DNA from: Phyllobacteriaceae bacterium
Lineage (GTDB): Bacteria; Pseudomonadota; Alphaproteobacteria; Rhizobiales; Rhizobiaceae
Reading direction: 5' to 3'
Assembly: GCA_016711085.1 (NCBI GenBank)
Contig: JADJTR010000008.1
Location: 53,837-117,836 of the forward strand
DNA: 64,000 nucleotides
The notes below the pieces were generated by a model, which worked only from the letters and a program-made list of their open reading frames with translations, searched no databases and was not told the origin of the DNA. Made by a program: the position numbers and the translations under genes. Shown one piece after another: positions 41,744 through 52,912 of this stretch. Within the stretch, counting starts at the first letter, position 1. Each line of letters starts with the position of its first letter.

Positions 41744-42256
41744 ATGGCGGGCAGTCTCAACAAGGTGATCCTGATCGGCAATCTCGGGGCCGATCCCGAA
41801 ATTCGGCGGCTGTCTTCAGGCGATCCGGTGGTCAATATCCGCGTCGCCACCTCGGAAACCTGGCGCGACAAGAATTCGGGGGAGCGCAAGGAAAAGACCG
41901 AGTGGCACAATGTCGTGGTCTTCAATGACCAGATCGCCAAGGTCGCCGAGCAATACCTGAAAAAGGGCATGAAGGTGTATGTCGAGGGCCAGTTGCAGAC
42001 GCGCAAATGGCAGGACCAGTCCGGTCAGGACCGCTACACCACGGAAATCGTGCTGCAGAAATTCCGCGGCGAATTGCAGATGCTCGACAGCCGCGGCCAG
42101 GGCGAGGGCGGCGGGCGCGGCTCCGATTTCGGTTCGTCCGGTACGAGCGATTTCGCCGCGCCGGCGCGTTCGTCCGGCGGCGGCCAGCGCTCGGGCGGCC
42201 AGGGCGGCGGCGGCTTCCAGCGCAGCGGCGACCTCGACGACGAAATTCCGTTCTGA
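41744..42256 (+). CDS. ssb: Single-stranded DNA-binding protein
   Basis: 170 aa. OB-fold NKVILIGNLGADPEIRRLSS followed by VNIRVATSETWRDKNSGERK and TEWHNVVVFN; a Gly/Ser-rich disordered linker (GGGQRSGGQGGGGFQRSGD); and the canonical acidic tip DLDDEIPF that binds partner proteins. It coats ssDNA in replication, recombination and repair. The start MAGSLNKVILIG follows GGAGCGG. Divergent from uvrA and probably SOS-inducible. Confidence 0.98.
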   Translation: MAGSLNKVILIGNLGADPEIRRLSSGDPVVNIRVATSETWRDKNSGERKEKTEWHNVVVFNDQIAKVAEQYLKKGMKVYVEGQLQTRKWQDQSGQDRYTTEIVLQKFRGELQMLDSRGQGEGGGRGSDFGSSGTSDFAAPARSSGGGQRSGGQGGGGFQRSGDLDDEIPF

Positions 42257-42273
42257 GTTCGATGGCGACGGCG

Positions 42274-42675
42274 ATGCACACCACCAATTACCGCAACGCC
42301 TTCATCGCCGTTTCGCCGGACACGAAAGCGGTCGGGGCCATTGTTCCCGACAAGCCCGGCTCGGTCGCCGGGCGGCAATACGCCATGATCGCCGGCGCGC
42401 CGCACCGATTGACCAGCGACGACGTGATTTTCACGATCCACGCCGACCGCGCCGGCCTCGCCGAAGCCGAGCGTCCGGCCGCCCGCGCGGCCTACTTTTC
42501 CAAAGGGCAAGCCTGCCAGCGCTCCTCGCCGCTGGTCAAATCCTTCGGTTGGGGTGTCCATCATGACGGCGAAGGCCGGGTCGCGCTGGCGGCGTTGGGC
42601 AGCGCCGACTACGCGAAATACGCGTCCGACCCGGCGCTGGAGCAGACGGTGGGCATGCGGTCGAAACGCGCATGA
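42274..42675 (+). CDS. DUF6157 family protein
   Basis: 133 aa from MHTTNYRNAFIAVSPDTKAV (an ATG at 42262 would add MATA). The segments TSDDVIFTIHADRAGLAEAE and AAYFSKGQACQRSSPLVKSF followed by GWGVHHDGEGRVAL match the small conserved family DUF6157. Cytoplasmic, function unknown. Overlaps the next gene by 4 bp. Confidence 0.8.
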   Translation: MHTTNYRNAFIAVSPDTKAVGAIVPDKPGSVAGRQYAMIAGAPHRLTSDDVIFTIHADRAGLAEAERPAARAAYFSKGQACQRSSPLVKSFGWGVHHDGEGRVALAALGSADYAKYASDPALEQTVGMRSKRA

Positions 42676-43094
42676 CCCGACAGGCGATCGTCCACGTCCA
42701 GTTGGTCGTGCCGGACTATGACGAGGCGCTGGCCTTCTATGTCGGCGTGCTCGGCTTTCGCGTCGTCGAGGATGTCGTCCAGGCCGAGCAGGACAAGCGC
42801 TGGGTGGTGATCGAACCGCCGGGCGCGGCCGGCGGCGCCAGCCTCGTGCTCGGCCGGGCGACCAACGACGTTCAGCGCGCCGCCATCGGCGCCCAGACCG
42901 GCGGCCGCGTCTTCCTGTTTCTGTCGACCGACGATTTCGCCCGCGATCATGCCGCCATGATGGCAAAGGGCGTGCGCTTCGTGCGCGAGCCGAAAACCAT
43001 GGACTACGGCAGGGTTGGCGTGTTCTCCGACCCGTTCGGCAATCTCTGGGATCTCGTTGAATTCGCGCCCGGCCACCGTCTCGCTTTATCGTGA
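42672..43094 (+). CDS. VOC-superfamily (glyoxalase/bleomycin-resistance-like) protein
   Basis: 140 aa. The betaalphabetabetabeta pattern starts VHVQLVVPDYDEALAFYVGV followed by LGFRVVEDV, and ends YGRVGVFSDPFGNLWDLVEF. The metal-ligand positions include the His near the N-terminus (VHVQL) and the Glu at LVEF. Metalloenzyme of unknown substrate. Coupled to the DUF6157 gene. Confidence 0.88.
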   Translation: MTRQAIVHVQLVVPDYDEALAFYVGVLGFRVVEDVVQAEQDKRWVVIEPPGAAGGASLVLGRATNDVQRAAIGAQTGGRVFLFLSTDDFARDHAAMMAKGVRFVREPKTMDYGRVGVFSDPFGNLWDLVEFAPGHRLALS

Positions 43095-43140
43095 CGCCGG
43101 TTTGACTGGAATGCCGGCGCTCCGGACTGCATAAAGCATC

Positions 43141-43503
43141 ATGCGCCGCCTGCTCGCAGCCCTTTGCCTTTCAGCCGCGCCCGCCTTCGCCGGCGAGGCC
43201 GACGTCATTGACGTGCGCTACGTGCAGGCCAGCGACGGGACTTACACCTTCGACGTGACCGTTCGCCACGCCGACGCCGGTCCGGACCATTTCGCCGACC
43301 GCTGGGAAATCGTCGGCCCGAATGGCGCGGTGATAGCCACGCGAATCCTCGCCCATCCCCATGTCGAGTAGCAACCGTTCACCCGCGGCCTTGCCGGAGT
43401 CGAGATCGGCGAGGATGTCGAGGAAGTGGCCGTCCGCGCCCATGACAGCCTACACGGTTATGGCGGGGTCGAGATGGTCGTGGAAATGAAGGGTCGACTT
43501 TAG
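43141..43503 (+). pseudogene. Small exported protein interrupted by an in-frame TAG
   Basis: MRRLLAALCLSAAPAFAGEA is a signal peptide; then VIDVRYVQASDGTYTFDVTV, DHFADRWEIVGPNGAVIATR and ILAHPHVE, a TAG at 43369-43371, and then in the same frame QPFTRGLAGVEIGEDVEEVA to a second stop at 43501-43503. Relatives of this family read HPHV[E/D/N]EQPFTR, so the TAG sits exactly where a Glu codon (GAG) is expected: a G-to-T change. Frame is otherwise intact over 120 codons. Pseudogene, or a single-base consensus error of a kind different from the indels elsewhere. Confidence 0.75.
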
Positions 43504-43506
43504 GGC

Positions 43507-44136
43507 TCACGCCCCGGCGAGCGCCCGGACCCCGTCGGCGACGTATTGCACCGCGAGCGCGGCGAGGATGACGCCAAGCAGACGGGTGAGGATCGAACGG
43601 CCGGTTTCGCCCAGGAACCGGTCGACCCGCTCGGCGACGAGAAACACCGCGAGCACGGCGGCTAGGCAGACGAAAATGATGCCGACCAGCGCCGTGCGGC
43701 CAGCCGCGTCGGCGAAGGCGCCCGACAGGATGATCGTCGCCGAGATCGCACCCGGGCCGGCGATCAGCGGAATCGCCAACGGAAAGGCGGCAAGATCATG
43801 CATCATGTCCTTGGTTACCGCCACCTCGGCCGAGCGCTCCTTGCGCTCCGAACGCTTGGCGAACACCATCTCGAAGGCGATGGCGAACAGCAGCAGCCCG
43901 CCGGCGACGCGGAAGGCCGGCACGGTGATGCCGAGCACACCCAAAACCGAGCGCCCGGCGAGCGCGAACAGGGTCAGCACGGCAAAGGCGATGACGGCGG
44001 CGCGCACGCCGACGACCCGGCGTTGCGGCCCGTCCATGCCGCGTGTCACGCCGAGAAACAGCGGCGCCAGCCCGATCGGATCGATGGTCACGATCAGCGC
44101 GGTGAGCGCGTTGAGAAGAGCGTCGATGCCCGGCAT
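43507..44136 (-). CDS. MarC-family integral membrane protein
   Basis: 209 aa, six hydrophobic segments. Motifs: LTALIVTIDPIGLAPLFLGV, RVAGGLLLFAIAFEMVF, LAAFPLAIPLIAGPGAISAT. MarC (formerly linked to multiple antibiotic resistance, now of unknown function). It lies 3 bp from the convergent pseudogene end and 9 bp after the CPBP gene on the same strand. Confidence 0.92.
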   Translation of the reverse strand: MPGIDALLNALTALIVTIDPIGLAPLFLGVTRGMDGPQRRVVGVRAAVIAFAVLTLFALAGRSVLGVLGITVPAFRVAGGLLLFAIAFEMVFAKRSERKERSAEVAVTKDMMHDLAAFPLAIPLIAGPGAISATIILSGAFADAAGRTALVGIIFVCLAAVLAVFLVAERVDRFLGETGRSILTRLLGVILAALAVQYVADGVRALAGA

Positions 44137-44145
44137 GGTGTCCCG

Positions 44146-45125
44146 TCAGGTCAAAACTCGGCCATTGTGACCGCGAACGGCGTCAAGCGCCAGCGGCGAA
44201 CGCGGATGCATGAGCGCCAGGAAGCCGATGGCGACCATCCCGGCCGTCGCCGCCAATTGCCCGGCCGCCGACGCCCATCCCGCATCGATCAAATGCAACG
44301 GCATGCCGTTGAACAGCGCGGCCTGGGCGAACAAATCGTCATGGCTGACGAACAGGATCGCCATCAAATTGTTGCCGAAATGCGCTCCCATCGATGCGGC
44401 GAGCGAACCGGTGCGCGCCATCAGCGCCGTCAACGCCAGCGCAAAGGCGAGGATGCCGCCGAACATGGCGAGGTTCATTTGCATCGAAATGCCGCCGCGC
44501 CAATGCAGAAGCGAGAAGGCCAGCGCCGGCAGCAGACCCAGATCAGCGGCGAGCCAAAGCGCGCCGCGAGATTCTGCGGCAGGTAGCCGCGAAAGAACAC
44601 CTCTTCCGCCGAAGTCTGGATCAGCAGCACCGGAACGAGCGCCAGCGCGCCGACCAGCCAGCCGGCGACGCCGATCGGATTGGCGACGACGCCTTCCTCC
44701 GTGGTCAGGCTGATGATTTGCAGGATGAAAGGCAGGATGGAAAAGACGGCGAAAGCCTTGAGGAAATCGCCGCGGTCGAGCCGGCCGGCGGCGGACAACA
44801 CGGTGCTGATCCGGCGTTTGTGTAACCACTTCAGGGCCATCCAGACGCCGAGCCAAAGGCCGGCGAGCGACAGCAGCAACGCCAACAGTCCGGTGCGCGA
44901 TGCCGTGAAGCGCTGCATCAGCGTGGCGGGATCGGAGAAATCGAACGGTTCGCCGCCGGAGAGCGAAATGACGAGCAAGGCCGCCATGCCGAAGAACAGC
45001 GCCGCGACGGTCGCCACGCCCCAGGCGACCAGCACGAGCAGGGTGCCTGCGGCAAGGCGGCCAAGACCGGATTTGCCTTCGCGGACGCGGGCGACGTAAT
45101 GGTCGAATTGGGCGGAACGGGACAA
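44146..45125 (-). CDS. CPBP-family intramembrane metalloprotease (one-base break)
   Basis: MSRSAQFDHYVARVREGKSG, then several helices; the first CPBP motif EEVFFRGYL with the paired Glu/Arg lies in TSAEEVFFRGYLPQNLAARF. A break near 44540 shifts to LGLLPALAFSLLHWRGGISM. The second motif (FxxxH) is carried by FSLLHW and the third by ASMGAHFGNNLMAI. Repaired length ~325 aa. Such Abi/CPBP proteases cleave substrates within the membrane; target unknown. Confidence 0.85.
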
Positions 45126-45343
45126 GGGCGGGGCTCCGGCGCGGGAATCGGATGGCGACGCGTCAAGCCATAGCAGCGACGGCGCGGGCCGTCACCGCAG
45201 CCTCCCGGCAATTACGCCGGCATGGTCGCCAAACCCTTGCTTTTCCGGTGCTTGTCCACGACCGATTGGCCGGGCTTCATTGGTCGGGCGGGGCCGATCC
45301 TGTATAAGCTCACAAGTGATTCCCATTCAGGAAAATAAGTGCC

Positions 45344-48098
<2,755 letters not shown>

Positions 48099-48106
<8 letters not shown>

Positions 48107-48566
48107 GCGTGGCGCGATAAGGCAGGCGCTGCCGACCGATGCCGCGACCATCGCGAAGCTCACGCACGACGCCTATTCGCCATGGACCGACCTTCTTGGC
48201 GGCGCGCCGATCCCGGTGACCGAGGATTACGGACCGCGAATCGCGGCAGGCGAAGTGTACATTCTCGACCGTCTCCGGCAGCCGGCCGGACTGCTCGTCG
48301 TCGAGACCCATCGCGACCATCTGATGATTTTCTCCGTCGCCGTGGCGCCGGAATTCCAGGGCCTCGGCCTCGGCATCCACCTTCTGCGCTTCGCCGAGGA
48401 TCTGGCGCGAAAGGCCGGGGTCGGCGAAATCAGGCTCTACACCAACGCCCGCATGGACAAGAACATCGCGCTCTACAAATCCTTCGGCTACCGCGAGACC
48501 GGTCGGCGGCAAAACCCGGCTCGCCCCGGCTGGACCGCGGTCGACATGGCGAAGGAAATTGCCTGA
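48099..48566 (+). CDS. GNAT-family N-acetyltransferase
   Basis: 155 aa. Acetyl-CoA motif A: MIFSVAVAPEFQGLGLGIHL (VAPEFQGLGLG), then RLYTNARMDKNIALYKSFGY (motif B, N..ALYKSFGY). Overlaps the end of gyrA by 8 bp, so translation is coupled. Substrate unknown. Confidence 0.9.
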
Positions 48567-48573
48567 TATCGGC

Positions 48574-48618
48574 TTGACGGCAAGGATAACGAACGTTATA
48601 TAACAGTAGTTATGTAAC
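48574..48618 (+). promoter_or_regulatory. Promoter and palindromic operator of the TetR gene
   Basis: TTGACG (-35, 48574-48579), 17-bp spacer, TATATA (-10, 48597-48602). Overlapping it are ATAACG-AA-CGTTAT (48586-48599) and two copies of a 10-bp palindrome, GTTATATAAC (48595-48604) and GTTATGTAAC (48609-48618), 14 bp apart. They cover the -10 and start region, the expected place for TetR autorepression. Confidence 0.72.
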
Positions 48619-48631
48619 TGGAACCGCGATC

Positions 48632-49198
48632 ATGCCGCCCAAGACCGCCGTCACCCGCGCCATGGTGGAAGAGGCCGCTTTCGACATCGTCCGCGCCGCC
48701 GGCGCCGATGCGCTTTCTGTTCGCGCCATCGCCGAAAAGATCGGTTGCTCCACCCAGCCGGTCTATACGGCCTGCGGTTCGATCGCCACGGTGCGCGAGG
48801 CCGTCGGCGCGCGCTGCAAGATCGTCGCCGAGACCTTCATGCGCACCGGCCGGGGTGGCGAGCCGCCCTTCCTGCAGATCGGCATCGGCGCCTTGCGTTT
48901 CGCCCATGAGGAGCCGCATCTGTTTCGTCTGGCCGGCGAATTCATGCGCGCGCGCCTGCTCGACCCGCCGCCGGAGGCCGTGCTTGCCGCCATGCGGGCC
49001 GACCCGGCGCTTTGCCAGCTCGACGACGCGCATCTGCGCCGCATCCATGCGCTGATGTGGATATTCGCCCAGGGGCTGGCGGGTCTCGTCGGCCCCGGCG
49101 CCGCGGAGGGCGCGTTGGTCGACGCCATCGCCTATCTGCGCATGGCCGGCCGCGCCGTCGTCGCTTGGGAGTTGAACCCGGCAAACAACACAAGCTGA
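48632..49198 (+). CDS. TetR-family transcriptional regulator
   Basis: 188 aa. N-terminal helix-turn-helix: AFDIVRAAGADALSVRAIAE followed by KIGCSTQPVYTACGSIATVR (the SxxxxxYxxF/C recognition helix). The C-terminal part resembles a WHG/TetR ligand domain. Its promoter overlaps strong palindromes, so it likely represses itself and possibly the downstream carotenoid oxygenase, which starts 75 bp later on the same strand. Confidence 0.88.
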   Translation: MPPKTAVTRAMVEEAAFDIVRAAGADALSVRAIAEKIGCSTQPVYTACGSIATVREAVGARCKIVAETFMRTGRGGEPPFLQIGIGALRFAHEEPHLFRLAGEFMRARLLDPPPEAVLAAMRADPALCQLDDAHLRRIHALMWIFAQGLAGLVGPGAAEGALVDAIAYLRMAGRAVVAWELNPANNTS

Positions 49199-49273
49199 TC
49201 GTCCGCATACGCCCGGATTTAGCCATTCCGACGCGTCGCGCCGGAAAATGAACCCGCACGCCCGGAGAAACCC

Positions 49274-50644
49274 ATGCCGAACCGCAACGAACCGCCGCTC
49301 GACACGCTCGATCACAACGTCCAGCGCGTGCACGCTTTCGAACGGCTCGAGGTCGACGGCGTTCCGCCACGGGCGCTGCGTGGATCGCTTTACCGCACCG
49401 GCCCGGGTTTGCTGGAACGCTTCGGGCAACGGGTCGCTCACCCTTTCGAGGCGGATGGATTGGTCACAGCGGTGCGATTTGCCGACGATGGCGTCTTCGG
49501 CGCGAGCCGGCCGGTCGAATCGCCCGATTTTCGCGAGGAGGAAAATGCCGGCCGATATCTCTATTCGCCTTCGGCGGCGTTGCCGCGCCGCTTGCTCAAC
49601 GCTATGACCGGCCGCGTCAAGTCGACCGGCAACACCAATCTCCTGTCGTGGCAGGGCCATTTGCTGGCGCTGGTCGAAAACGCGCTGCCGGTCGAATTGG
49701 ACGCGTCCACGCTCGACACGATCGCCACGCGCGATTTCGGGGTCATCGACACAGCGTTCTCGGCCCACCCGCGCCGTGTCGAATCGCTGAAGACGACATT
49801 CAATTTCGGCCAGCGCGGCCGCGAATTCGATCTCTATGCCTTTCCCGACGAAGGGCCGGCGCGCCGCATCGGCGGGTTTTCGGCGCCATGGTTCGGCATG
49901 GTGCACGATTTCATCGCCACCGACCGGCATATCGTCTTCGCCATCGGCCCGGCAAAGCTGAAACCGCTGACCGCCATGTTCGGTACCGACCTGTCGACCT
50001 TCTTTCGCTGGGACCGGAATGCGGGGACGGCGATTGTCGTCGTCCCTCTGGACGATCCGGGCCGCGCCGTGCAGTTCCTGACCGAAACCTTCTGGGTCTG
50101 GCATTTCGTCAACGCCTTCGAGGACGGCGCAATCATCCAGGTCGACCTGTGCCGGCACGACACGTTCGGCGCGCTCGCCGCGCCGTCGAGCGCCGGCCCG
50201 CAGCACAGCAAGCCCGAACTCTACCGCTTCGCCCTCGACCCGGTGCGCAAGACCTTTCGCGGCAAGGCGATGTGGTCGGCCCCGTGCGAGTTCCCCTCGG
50301 TGAATCCGCGCCGGACCGGGGCGCGGCAAAGATACACCTGGTTGCAGACCTTTCCGGACGCGGGCCATGCGCCGGGCGTCGCCCGCTTCGACTGCGAGAC
50401 CGGCGCGGTCGACGCCTGGGGCGCGCCGCAAGATCATCTCGGCGTCGAACCGATTTTCGTCCCCGATGGCGAAGGCGAGGGCGATGGCTGGGTCTTGCAG
50501 ATGTTCCAGGATCCGGCGCGGCGCCAATCGTATCTGGCCGTGCTCGACGCGCGTCGTCTCGCGGATGGCCCGCAGTGCAAGGTCTGGTTCAGGCAGCGCG
50601 TGCCGATGACCTTTCACGGCGTGTTCGTCACGAAAGGCGGCTGA
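49274..50644 (+). CDS. Carotenoid oxygenase (RPE65 family)
   Basis: 456 aa. The seven-bladed propeller family signature is present: PPRALRGSLYRTGPGLLERF near the start, and the four iron-ligand His in AFSAHPRR (~165), GMVHDFIA (~213), WHFVNAFEDGA (~275) and MTFHGVF (~450). HDF and NAFED are conserved around the metal site. These enzymes oxidatively cleave carotenoid or related polyene double bonds; no carotenoid genes are visible nearby, so substrate is open. Probably in the TetR unit. Confidence 0.9.
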   Translation: MPNRNEPPLDTLDHNVQRVHAFERLEVDGVPPRALRGSLYRTGPGLLERFGQRVAHPFEADGLVTAVRFADDGVFGASRPVESPDFREEENAGRYLYSPSAALPRRLLNAMTGRVKSTGNTNLLSWQGHLLALVENALPVELDASTLDTIATRDFGVIDTAFSAHPRRVESLKTTFNFGQRGREFDLYAFPDEGPARRIGGFSAPWFGMVHDFIATDRHIVFAIGPAKLKPLTAMFGTDLSTFFRWDRNAGTAIVVVPLDDPGRAVQFLTETFWVWHFVNAFEDGAIIQVDLCRHDTFGALAAPSSAGPQHSKPELYRFALDPVRKTFRGKAMWSAPCEFPSVNPRRTGARQRYTWLQTFPDAGHAPGVARFDCETGAVDAWGAPQDHLGVEPIFVPDGEGEGDGWVLQMFQDPARRQSYLAVLDARRLADGPQCKVWFRQRVPMTFHGVFVTKGG

Positions 50645-50774
50645 GCGAACGGCTCTCCCGTCCGGCGGAACCCGAATTGTCGTCGCGACGATCGCGCGCT
50701 TCGACAAAGATGGAATGGACGACGCCGACGAGCATGATCGCGGTCATGGCGAAGGCGAAAACGAGGATGGGCAT
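50628..50774 (-). CDS. Small single-helix membrane protein
   Basis: 48 aa, MPILVFAFAMTAIMLVGVVH followed by SIFVEARDRR and a polar Ser/Arg-rich tail. A GGAAGGA ribosome binding site lies 6-7 bp before the ATG on the minus strand. It overlaps the 3' end of the convergent carotenoid oxygenase gene by 17 bp. One hydrophobic helix then a positive-inside tail. Plausible but unproven small protein. Confidence 0.5.
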   Translation of the reverse strand: MPILVFAFAMTAIMLVGVVHSIFVEARDRRDDNSGSAGRESRSLSRLS

Positions 50775-50882
50775 GGCGGTTCCTTCCGGGCTGTTCGCCG
50801 CTAAGTCGCGCCGGCTGCTCCAAGGGTTCATTGCCGCGGCGGCGAATTGCCTTCGCCGGCCAAGCGCACTAGAACGCGCGCC

Positions 50883-51383
50883 ATGACCAAGCACACCGCC
50901 CTCTACGCCGGCTCCTTCGACCCGCTCACCAACGGGCATCTCGACGTCATTCGCGGCGCGCTCGCGGTCTGCGACACGCTGTTCGTCGCCATCGGCATCC
51001 AGCCGGCCAAAAAGCCGCTGTTTTCCTTCGAGGAGCGGCTGAAGCTGATCCACGCCGCCTGCGACGCCGAACTGGGCGCGGACGCGAAGCGGTTGCGCGT
51101 CGTCGCCTTCGACGGTCTCGTCATCGACAGCGCCCGTTCGCATGACGCGACGATCATGATTCGCGGCCTGCGCGACGGCACCGATCTCGACTACGAGATG
51201 CAGATGGCCGGCATGAACGAGACCATGGCGCCCGATCTTCAAACGGTTTTCCTTCCCGCCAGCCCGGCCGTGCGCACCATTACCGCCACATTGGTGCGCC
51301 AGATCGCCGGCATGGGCGGCGATGTGCGGCCCTTCGTTCCCCATGCCGTCGCGGCCGCGCTGGCGGCGAAATTCACCGCCTGA
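50883..51383 (+). CDS. coaD: Pantetheine-phosphate adenylyltransferase
   Basis: 166 aa. TALYAGSFDPLTNGHLDVIR (nucleotidyltransferase HIGH-like TNGH), IRGLRDGTDLDYEMQMAGMN, then LPASPAVRTITATLVRQIAG. It makes dephospho-CoA from phosphopantetheine and ATP, the fourth step of CoA synthesis. The start is the ATG giving MTKHTALYAG; 12 upstream in-frame residues are not conserved. Confidence 0.97.
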   Translation: MTKHTALYAGSFDPLTNGHLDVIRGALAVCDTLFVAIGIQPAKKPLFSFEERLKLIHAACDAELGADAKRLRVVAFDGLVIDSARSHDATIMIRGLRDGTDLDYEMQMAGMNETMAPDLQTVFLPASPAVRTITATLVRQIAGMGGDVRPFVPHAVAAALAAKFTA

Positions 51384-51402
51384 ATCAACGGAGCCTCGTT
51401 CC

Positions 51403-51978
51403 ATGCTGAAACGCCTGAGCCTTGCCATCGCGCTTGCCGCCTCGACCGCCTTTGCCGCCTTTGCCGCCGATCCGGAAAACACGCTCATCATCATGCTGAA
51501 GGATGGCGACGTGACCATTGCGTTGCGGCCGGACCTGGCGCCGAAGCATGTCGAGCAGATCAAGGCGCTGGCGCGCGCCGGCGAGTATGACAACGTCGCC
51601 TTCCACCGCGTCATCGAAGGCTTCATGGCCCAAACCGGCGACGTTCAGTACGGCGACATGGAAAATGGCTACGACGCCGGTCTTGCCGGCACCGGCGGCT
51701 CCAAAAATCCGGATTTGCCGGCCGAATTCTCCGCCGAGCCGTTCGAGCGCGGCGTCGTCGGCATGGCGCGGGCCCAGGACCCGAATTCGGCCAATTCGCA
51801 GTTCTTCATCATGTTCGGGCCTTACCCGAGCCTCAACAACCAGTACACGATCGTCGGCAATGTCGAGAGCGGCATGGAGTCGGTCGACAAGATCAAGCGC
51901 GGCAGCGAAGCCGACAATGGCTCGGTCGTCGATCCCGACCGCATGGTCAAGGTCGTCGTCGCGGCCGACAAGAAATAA
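51403..51978 (+). CDS. Exported cyclophilin-type peptidyl-prolyl isomerase
   Basis: 191 aa. Signal peptide MLKRLSLAIALAASTAFAAF-A, then a bacterial cyclophilin domain: YDNVAFHRVIEGFMAQTGDV, ANSQFFIMFG, LNNQYTIVGNVESGMESVDK. Periplasmic prolyl isomerase. Twenty bp after coaD and 23 bp before a cytoplasmic paralogue, so the pair likely arose by duplication. Confidence 0.93.
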   Translation: MLKRLSLAIALAASTAFAAFAADPENTLIIMLKDGDVTIALRPDLAPKHVEQIKALARAGEYDNVAFHRVIEGFMAQTGDVQYGDMENGYDAGLAGTGGSKNPDLPAEFSAEPFERGVVGMARAQDPNSANSQFFIMFGPYPSLNNQYTIVGNVESGMESVDKIKRGSEADNGSVVDPDRMVKVVVAADKK

Positions 51979-52001
51979 CGATTTTTCAAAAGGGGCAGAA
52001 A

Positions 52002-52511
52002 ATGGCCGAGATCAAGGACAAGGAAAACGCGCTGATCATGGAGACGACCAAGGGCAAGGTCGTCATCGAGTTGTTTCCGGATCTGGCGCCGGGCCATGTC
52101 GCGCGCATCAAGGAACTGGCGCGGGAAGGGGCCTATGACGGCGTCGTGTTCCACCGCGTCATCGAGGGCTTCATGGCCCAGACCGGCGACGTGAAATTCG
52201 GCAAATCGGGCGGCAAGGATTTCCATCCGGCCCGCGCCGGCATGGGCGGTTCGGAAAAGCCGGACCTGAAGGCCGAGTTCTCCAACATGAACCACGGCCG
52301 CGGCACCTGCTCGATGGCGCGGTCGCAGAACCCGAACTCGGCCAACTCGCAGTTCTTCATCTGCTTCGGCGACGCCTCGTTCCTCAACCGCCAATACACG
52401 GTCTGGGGCCAGGTGATCGAAGGCATGGACAATGTCGACAAGATCAAGCGCGGCGAACCGGTTGTCGATCCAGACAAGATCGTCTCGATCAGGGTAGCGG
52501 CGGACGCCTGA
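52002..52511 (+). CDS. ppiB: Cytoplasmic cyclophilin-type peptidyl-prolyl isomerase
   Basis: 169 aa with no signal peptide: MAEIKDKENALIMETTKGKV, YDGVVFHRVIEGFMAQTGDV, ANSQFFICFGDASFLNRQYT, VWGQVIEGMDNVDKIKRGE. The catalytic Arg (FHRVIEGF) and Phe (NSQFFI) are intact. PpiB-type, accelerates proline isomerisation in folding. GGGGCAGA ribosome binding site. Confidence 0.95.
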   Translation: MAEIKDKENALIMETTKGKVVIELFPDLAPGHVARIKELAREGAYDGVVFHRVIEGFMAQTGDVKFGKSGGKDFHPARAGMGGSEKPDLKAEFSNMNHGRGTCSMARSQNPNSANSQFFICFGDASFLNRQYTVWGQVIEGMDNVDKIKRGEPVVDPDKIVSIRVAADA

Positions 52512-52514
52512 GCC

Positions 52515-52912
52515 ATGAAAAAGGCGGCGGCGGCCATCGCGATGTGTCTGGCTTCGGCCGGCCCGGCCGCCGCCACCGGCGACATCTATTGCCATAACGA
52601 TGAGGCAGATGTCGGCGTGTCTTTGCTGGTGTCACGCAGCGAAGCGCTGACCATCCTGCGATCGATCGTCACCATCGGCGAGGAAAGCTGGTCGTCCGAT
52701 CCGGGCGTCCAGGAGGGCCAGCCGATCGCCGTCGGCCAGGGTTTTGAGAACGACGGCCGGTTGCTGGTCGATTACGTCGCCGAGCCGGCCGGCGCCATCA
52801 TCGCCCGCCTGCGCGCCTTTTCGGCGAACGAAGGCGATTCTACGCGTCGGGCGGCGTGTTCTCGATGAAAGACAAGGGCGCCTGGGTGGTCGACTGCTCG
52901 GAGCGGGGATGA
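52515..52912 (+). CDS. Small exported protein of unknown function (one-base break)
   Basis: MKKAAAAIAMCLASAGPAAA signal peptide, then DIYCHNDEADVGVSLLVSRS and DYVAEPAGAIIARLRAFSAN. A missing T near 52842 breaks the frame; restored it continues FYASGGVFSMKDKGAWVVDC and ends at TGA 52910-52912, overlapping the queA ATG (ATGA). Two cysteines may form one disulfide. Repaired length ~132 aa. No family recognised. Confidence 0.75.
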
